Below, in pieces: positions 6,479 through 10,578 of a stretch of 10,578 bases of DNA. The notes beneath the pieces are model-generated. The model saw only the letters and a program-made list of their open reading frames with translations. It was not told the DNA's origin and searched no databases. The stretch lies in NCBI GenBank assembly GCA_023228745.1, contig JALOAP010000070.1, positions 1 through 10,578 of the forward strand, written 5' to 3'. Positions within the stretch are counted from its first letter, which is position 1. Each line of letters begins with the position of its first letter. A program made the position numbers and the translations under genes. The stretch is from Dehalococcoidia bacterium. Lineage in GTDB: Bacteria; Chloroflexota; Dehalococcoidia; Tepidiformales; Tepidiformaceae.

Positions 6479-6499
6479 ACACCACGACGGAGAGCGCAG

Positions 6500-6904
6500 A
6501 TGACGGAACCCGACGATTCCCCATGGCCTGGTGACGAGCCGGACGAACAGCTCCACAGCCCCACTACAGAGCCTGAGCAGGAAGAGGTGAACGCGCTCCG
6601 GGCCGCGCTCGCAGAACGCGACGGCCTGCTCGAAGCAGAACGCACGGCCTCCCGCCAGCTTGTCGAACGGCTGCGCGAGGCACTGCTGGCGACCGAGCCG
6701 GACGTCGAGCCGGAGCTCGTGACTGGAGAGACGCTGGAGGAGGTGGAGGCGAGCTTCGTACAGGCGCGAGCGCTGGTGCAGCGCGTGCGCGAGCGCGTGT
6801 CCCGCGAGGCGCCCATCGCCGTCCCCGCGGGCGCGCCCGGGCGGGCGGGCCTCGCACCTCGCACGGCGTTCGAAAAGATCCGCGCCGGGCTCACCGAGCG
6901 ATAG
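6500..6904 (+). CDS. Acidic coiled-coil protein of unknown function
   Basis: 134 aa with a GGAG ribosome site seven bases before ATG 6500. The N-terminus (1-28) is acidic, Pro-rich and probably disordered. Residues 28-62 (EVNALRAALAERDGLLEAER and on) form a likely coiled coil. A second helical block (77-104) begins TGETLEEVEASFVQARALVQ, and a Pro/Gly/Ala linker leads to AFEKIRAGL near the C-terminus. The layout (acidic disordered head, coiled coil, short conserved tail) resembles phage scaffold-like or structural helper proteins, but no capsid or other phage gene is nearby, so this is only a resemblance. It is convergent with the sensor kinase and shares a terminator hairpin with it. Confidence 0.75.
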   Translation: MTEPDDSPWPGDEPDEQLHSPTTEPEQEEVNALRAALAERDGLLEAERTASRQLVERLREALLATEPDVEPELVTGETLEEVEASFVQARALVQRVRERVSREAPIAVPAGAPGRAGLAPRTAFEKIRAGLTER

Positions 6905-6907
6905 AAC

Positions 6908-6958
6908 TGCGGCCCCGGCGAGAGCTCGCCCCCTCTCGAGCTCCCGCCCGGGGCCGCA
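6908..6958. terminator. Shared terminator hairpin between convergent genes
   Basis: TGCGGCCCCGG (6908-6918) and CCGGGGCCGCA (6948-6958) are perfect 11-bp inverted copies, and the loop can fold further through CGAGAG/CTCTCG. It begins four bases after the plus-strand coiled-coil gene and ends four bases before the minus-strand kinase stop, which is ideal for a bidirectional terminator. No T-run is present. Confidence 0.7.
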
Positions 6959-6962
6959 CAGG

Positions 6963-8876
6963 TCACCCGTCGAGCGCGCTGCGAACGGCGCGCGCCAGCT
7001 CGACGCTGCCAAACGGTTTTTCGAGAAGCGCGGCGCCTATCGCCTGCACCTCGTGCATGAGGGCTTCGTCGTTGTAGCCCGCGAGGAACAGCACCTTCAG
7101 GCCGGGCGAGAACTCGCGGAGCATCTCCGCAAGTTCGGCCCCACGCATCCCTACCAGGACTACGTTTGTAACCAGCAACGAGATCTCCTCGGCGTGGCTG
7201 CGCAGGTGTTCCTGCGCCTCGCGCGCATCGCTGGCGGGCAACACGCGGTAGCCGTGCTGCGAAAGTAACTGCTGCTCGAGTTGGCGTACGGAGGCATCGG
7301 CCTCCATCAGCAGGAGTGTCTCGGTGCCGAGCGGAACGTCGGTCTCGAAGGCGTCCCGCTCGGCGTCGCTGCTGGTATCGCGCGGGAGGTAGACACAGAA
7401 GGTGGTTCCCTCGCCCGGCGCGCTCTTGACCGTGATCGTGCCACCGGCCTGTTCGGTCACGCTGCGCACGATGGCGAGTCCGAGCCCTGTTCCACGGCCC
7501 GGGTCTTTCGTCGTGTAGAAGGGCTCGAAGATGTGACGCTGGGTCTCCTCGTCCATGCCCACACCGTCGTCACTCACCGAAAGGACGGCGTAGGCGCCGG
7601 GCGCGATACAGGTGTCCCCCGGAGCCACCTGCTGGTTCTCGGCGTGGATGGTGATCCGGCCGCCGTACGGCATCGCGTCCTGCGCATTGACGACGAGATT
7701 CATGATGACCTGCTCGATTTGTCCGCGGTCGGCACGGATTGGCCAGACCCCCGGCGCGACCTCGGTGCGGAGTTCGTAGTTGAGGCCGATGAGGCGCTGC
7801 AGCATGCGTTCGATCTCGGAGATGACGACGCCGAGGTCGAGCGACGCGGGCGCGGCCAGGCTGCGGCGGCTAAGGGTCAGGAGCTGGCGCGTGAGCCCCG
7901 CGGCGCGCTCGGCAGCCGCCCGGATCTCCATCACGCTCGCCTCGATGCGCTCCGGCTCGTTCGCGTCCATCAGGGCGAGTTCGCTGTAGCCCATGATCGC
8001 CGTCAGCAGGTTGTTGAAATCGTGGGCAACGCCACCGGCCAGGCGGCCGATCGCCTCCATCTTTTGGGCCTGCAGGAGCTCGGCTTCGAGCCGCCGCCGC
8101 TCGCTAATGTCGCGCACGATGACCATGTAGTACCGGCGCCCTTCGATCGACGTCTGCGAGATGGTCGCCTCGATTGGGAACTCCTCGCCGTTGGCCCGCA
8201 CGGCAGCCAGCGGAACGAGCCGTCCCATCGTCCGGCTGGTAGTGCCCGACGCACCGAACTGGGCGATATGGCCGCGGTGCATCGCCTGCAGACTCTGGGG
8301 AAGCAGGCGGTCGAGGGAGTTGCCGAGCATCTTTTCCGCCTTCCAGCCAAACATCAGCTCGGCTGCCGGGTTGAAGAGCACAATCTTCTGCTCACTATCG
8401 AGGGTGATAATCGCATCCATGGCAGAACGCACGAGCCCCCGGAGCATCGCCCGCTCGGCCCGGAGGCGGTCTTCTTCGCGGCGGCGTTCGGCGCGGATGG
8501 CTGCTTCCCGCAGTTCACGGCGGACGACAGTAGGGAGGCGGGCGAGGTCATCGCTCGCCAGGTAATCACGGGCGCCGCGGCGCATGGCCTCGACGACGTT
8601 GGCTTCGCCGGCCTTCCCGGCGACGACGATCAGCGGGATATCGAGAGAGCGTTCGTGCAGGCAATCGAGCGCCTCGAGCGCACTGAAGGAGGGGAGCACG
8701 TGGGCGCAGATGACCAGGTCCCAGGGATGGGCCTGGAGTGCCGCCAGGAACCCTGGGCGTGCCTGGACATGCGTTGGTTCGAGCTCGAAATTCGCGTCGG
8801 CCAGCTCACGGAGGATGGCCGCGGCACATTCCGCAGAGTCCTCCACCATGAGCAAGCGCACTCGGCTGCGCTCCAT
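6963..8876 (-). CDS. Hybrid histidine kinase: receiver-PAS-HisKA-HATPase-receiver, both receivers degenerate
   Basis: 637 aa, soluble, no membrane segment. Domain order: receiver-like (about 5-120), linker coiled coil (122-145), PAS (146-262, with VRANGEEFPIEATIS and IVRDISERR), dimerisation/phosphoacceptor domain (272-335) with His285 in AHDFNNLLTAIMGYSEL, ATPase domain (384-500) with N box NLVVNAQDAM (Asn397), DDGVGM, FEPFYTT and GTGLGLA, and a second receiver-like domain (517-637). The kinase core is complete. The N-terminal receiver keeps the acidic pair Glu12-Asp13, but Ala58 stands at the phosphoacceptor site (DLVICAHVLP) and the conserved Lys is Ser108. In the C-terminal receiver the phosphoacceptor is Asn571 (LLVTNVVLVGM) and Lys620-Pro621 is kept. 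ATG 8876 has a GAGGGGAG site ten bases upstream. No response regulator is adjacent, so it is an orphan kinase here. Confidence 0.92.
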   Translation of the reverse strand: MERSRVRLLMVEDSAECAAAILRELADANFELEPTHVQARPGFLAALQAHPWDLVICAHVLPSFSALEALDCLHERSLDIPLIVVAGKAGEANVVEAMRRGARDYLASDDLARLPTVVRRELREAAIRAERRREEDRLRAERAMLRGLVRSAMDAIITLDSEQKIVLFNPAAELMFGWKAEKMLGNSLDRLLPQSLQAMHRGHIAQFGASGTTSRTMGRLVPLAAVRANGEEFPIEATISQTSIEGRRYYMVIVRDISERRRLEAELLQAQKMEAIGRLAGGVAHDFNNLLTAIMGYSELALMDANEPERIEASVMEIRAAAERAAGLTRQLLTLSRRSLAAPASLDLGVVISEIERMLQRLIGLNYELRTEVAPGVWPIRADRGQIEQVIMNLVVNAQDAMPYGGRITIHAENQQVAPGDTCIAPGAYAVLSVSDDGVGMDEETQRHIFEPFYTTKDPGRGTGLGLAIVRSVTEQAGGTITVKSAPGEGTTFCVYLPRDTSSDAERDAFETDVPLGTETLLLMEADASVRQLEQQLLSQHGYRVLPASDAREAQEHLRSHAEEISLLVTNVVLVGMRGAELAEMLREFSPGLKVLFLAGYNDEALMHEVQAIGAALLEKPFGSVELARAVRSALDG

Positions 8877-8937
8877 ATACCCCCGACTCCCCTCGTGAAG
8901 CGTAGGTTATCGAACAGGGCCGTTACCTTCGCGAGCC

Positions 8938-8985
8938 CACTGCTCGTCCGCTACCCCCGCGGGCCATCGGAGCGAACGAGCAGTG
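8938..8985. repeat. Long perfect inverted repeat upstream of the sensor kinase
   Basis: CACTGCTCGT (8938-8947) and ACGAGCAGTG (8976-8985) are perfect 10-bp inverted copies, extended inward by CGCT/AGCG after one mismatch, with an 18-base GC-rich loop. It lies between the LOG-family gene and the kinase, in a 220-base gap without a gene. It could be the terminator of the LOG transcript or structure in the kinase leader; no T-run follows. Confidence 0.5.
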
Positions 8986-9096
8986 CGTGGCTGGAAACCC
9001 GCGCGACATCGACTGTCGCTGTTCGTGCAAAGACTATAGCCGCTTCCGCAAGCAGGTTGCTGCGTTTCGACGATGTGGGCGCCCACCGCCGGACGG

Positions 9097-9870
9097 TTAT
9101 TCGAAGAGCCAGCGCCGGCGCCTGGGCCGACGTTCGACGTAGCTGAGCCCGAAGCGGGCGATTGCGGCCTCGCGGACGAGTTCGACCGCTTCGTGCGGGT
9201 CATCGGTGAGCTGGAACGTGTCGAGGTCTTCGACGTCAATCGTGCCTGAGGCGCCCATGGTCGTCCGCAGGACTTCGAGCACTGGCTCCCAGAACCAGCG
9301 GCCGACGAGGACGATAGGGAACTGCTTGATCTTGCCGGTCTGGATGAGGGTCGCGGTTTCGAAGATCTCGTCGAAGGTGCCGAAGCCGCCGGGCATGATG
9401 ACGAAGCCGTAGGAGTACTTCACCAGCATGACCTTGCGGATGAAGAAGTAGCGGAAGGTGACGGCGAAGTCGAGGTAGGGGTTCGCGTGCTCTTCGTGGG
9501 GGAGGATGATGTTGCAGCCCACTGAGGTGCCGCCGGCCTCCTGGGCGCCGCGATTAGCAGCCTCCATGAGCCCGGGCCCACCACCGGTCATGACGGCGAA
9601 GCCCGCGCGCGCAAGGCCCGCACCGATCTCACGCGTGGTCTCGTAGGTCGGGTCGCCGTCGTAGATGCGGGCACTGCCGAAGACGGTGACCGTGGGGCCA
9701 AGGAAGTGAAGCGCGCGGAGGGCGCGGACATATTCCGAGAGCACCCGGAACGCGTGACGCAGCTCGAAGCCGCGGCCCTGTGGACCTTCAAGGAAGCGGC
9801 GCTCCTGGCTGTACCGCTGGGGCGACTCAACGGGAAACTCGGTGACGGGTGCAGTCTGCTGGTAGGCCAT
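9097..9870 (-). CDS. LOG family protein (TIGR00730-type nucleotide phosphoribohydrolase)
   Basis: 257 aa, cytosolic, lysine-decarboxylase-like Rossmann fold of the LOG family. Characterised members cleave nucleoside 5'-monophosphates (including cytokinin riboside monophosphates) to base and ribose 5-phosphate. Hallmarks: VFGSAR (63-68), TGGGPGLMEAANRGA (95-109), the Arg145-containing FIRKVMLV, and the catalytic PGGFGTFDE (160-168, Glu168). An N-terminal extension of about 55 residues precedes the core, as in larger bacterial LOG proteins, and the C-terminus ends in a basic patch (RRPRRRR). No ribosome site is seen before ATG 9870; GATAGT lies six bases upstream of it and would suit a leaderless transcript, but this is weak. 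Older annotations call such proteins lysine decarboxylases, which they are not. It sits upstream of the sensor kinase on the same strand, 220 bases away. Confidence 0.92.
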   Translation of the reverse strand: MAYQQTAPVTEFPVESPQRYSQERRFLEGPQGRGFELRHAFRVLSEYVRALRALHFLGPTVTVFGSARIYDGDPTYETTREIGAGLARAGFAVMTGGGPGLMEAANRGAQEAGGTSVGCNIILPHEEHANPYLDFAVTFRYFFIRKVMLVKYSYGFVIMPGGFGTFDEIFETATLIQTGKIKQFPIVLVGRWFWEPVLEVLRTTMGASGTIDVEDLDTFQLTDDPHEAVELVREAAIARFGLSYVERRPRRRRWLFE

Positions 9871-9900
9871 GGGCTAACTATCGGGTGCGGGGCGTGGAGG

Positions 9901-9917
9901 CGCGAGGGGGCCTCGCG
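9901..9917. terminator. Short perfect hairpin upstream of the LOG gene
   Basis: CGCGAGG-GGG-CCTCGCG: seven-bp perfect stem with a three-base loop. It lies in the roughly 300-base gap between the debranching-type enzyme stop (10169) and the LOG start (9870). A TTGACT on the minus strand at about 9924-9929 resembles a -35 box but has no partner at proper distance. The rest of this gap (9930-10168) holds no recognisable gene. Confidence 0.4.
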
Positions 9918-10168
9918 GCTGCAAAGTCAACGCCCCTGCCGGTCACCGCTCGGGAACAGCTGAACCCGGAACGAGCAGGCCAGGCGCAACAGGAAACTGA
10001 GTAGTGGAGGTTGCTCTCGGCAGCGGAAGCCACCCCGGCCGAGCCCCGGCTGCGTGCCGTGGTGTGGCGATTGTGCGAGGAACAGCGTTGCGGTCGGCCC
10101 CCATCGCCCTGGGAATGGAGCGCGAAGCGTGAGCGGGCTCCCGGCTCGGCGAGACCTGGCAGCGGGGT

Positions 10169-10578
10169 TCAGACGAGGGCCATGCGGGCGGGGCCGAAAG
10201 CGTCCATGCGGCCCCAGCGACCGGGGATATCGAGCAGTTGCAGCTCTTCGATCGGTGCGGGGATGGCGGGATCGATGATGAGGTGCTCCCCTTCCGCTTC
10301 GAGGCCAAGCAGTGTGCGAATGAAAGAGGAGGGGCGCTCGAGAGGGCCCAGGCCTGCGGACTGCAGGCGGTAGGATACTCGACAGGGAAGCGCGTGACGT
10401 TACGTTCGTAGCCCGCGAACGCCTCGGGGAGCCGGTAGTCGAAGTATTCGGATGCCTCAACTGACGCCAGGGCTGAGCCTGAAGTGCAGCCCGAGGGTGG
10501 GTCGCCGAGGTTGCATCGCAGCGGTGGGGACCACCATCGAGGAAGGCGTCTAGCGCGCCGTTAAGTTCAAAAGATGAC
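10169..10578 (-). CDS. C-terminal part of an amylo-alpha-1,6-glucosidase / glycogen debranching-type enzyme, frameshifted
   Basis: Only the C-terminal end of a glycoside hydrolase is in the window. From about 10460 down, the minus strand reads SVEASEYFDYRLPEAFAGY, then PVEYPTACSPQAWA, the tail typical of bacterial amylo-alpha-1,6-glucosidase proteins (RLPELF, then YPxACSPQAWASGAP). The frame must change once near 10326-10335. It then continues as SFIRTLLGLEAEG, LIIDPAIPAPIEEL and LLDIPGRWG to the TGA at 10169, matching the family's LLGL and D/RPxLP end. The shift would be repaired by one added base in the CCCC run. From about 10480 to the right edge no frame gives a convincing match: the frame of the homologous part meets stops near the edge, so a further disruption is possible. 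Such enzymes trim alpha-1,6 branches of glycogen or related glucans. Confidence 0.65.

Noticed and set aside
6500..6904. Phage scaffold gene marking a prophage
   Set aside because: No capsid, portal, terminase, integrase or attachment-site-like repeat lies anywhere in the window.
8890..9095. Possible RNA gene in the LOG-kinase gap
   Set aside because: The hairpin is a single long stem; no tRNA cloverleaf, T-loop consensus or other known RNA pattern could be drawn.
7281..9146. A 621-codon open frame on the plus strand
   Set aside because: It is the antisense of the sensor kinase gene, which has every expected motif. The plus-strand frame runs on only because stop codons are rare at high GC.
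9927..10460. A 177-codon minus-strand frame upstream of LOG
   Set aside because: It is Ser/Pro/Arg-rich without domains and is out of frame with the debranching-enzyme tail, which reads well in two other frames over the same bases.

Overview
The window is GC-rich bacterial chromosome. Most genes lie on the minus strand; the exceptions are an enoyl-CoA hydratase-family gene and a small acidic coiled-coil gene on the plus strand. A flavin-dependent thymidylate synthase (ThyX), a short-signal lipoprotein with an Ig-like C-terminus, a LOG-family protein, a large PAS/HisKA hybrid sensor kinase and the tail of a glycogen-debranching-type enzyme suggest a free-living environmental bacterium. Chloroflexota is my best guess, from gene style alone, and is a low-confidence inference. 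No rRNA, tRNA, CRISPR array, transposase or phage structural gene was seen.

Left part (1-1290): a minus-strand pair made of a dienelactone-hydrolase-family enzyme followed by a short-chain dehydrogenase that runs off the left edge. Each has a good ribosome binding site. The dehydrogenase is frameshifted near 370-395. Next (1445-2960) is a stretch of visibly lower GC that carries two predicted secreted proteins of unknown function. One is intact. The other is split over three frames and is preceded by a 34-codon leader ORF that overlaps its likely start as ATGA. A 5'-truncated DUF4242 remnant (3075-3299) lies back to back with the start of the enoyl-CoA hydratase/isomerase gene (3298-4092).

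Middle part (4146-6375, minus): a small helical protein with a GTG start; thyX, which overlaps a two-helix membrane protein by one base and is probably translationally coupled to it; and a lipoprotein. A divergent intergenic region with a 7-bp inverted repeat separates the lipoprotein from a plus-strand coiled-coil protein (6500-6904). That gene and the sensor kinase converge on an 11-bp perfect-stem hairpin.

Right part (6963-10578, minus): a 637-aa hybrid histidine kinase with an intact kinase core. Both of its receiver domains have lost the phosphoacceptor aspartate (Ala and Asn instead). Upstream are a LOG-family protein and the C-terminal end of an amylo-alpha-1,6-glucosidase-type enzyme with one apparent frameshift. 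The genes do not form one pathway: this looks like ordinary chromosome with a small accessory islet at about 1.4-3.3 kb. Several apparent single-base frameshifts (SDR, secreted protein, debranching enzyme) raise the question of assembly error versus real decay. I did not find a clear new multi-gene system. The double pseudo-receiver kinase and the low-GC islet are the parts most worth following up.
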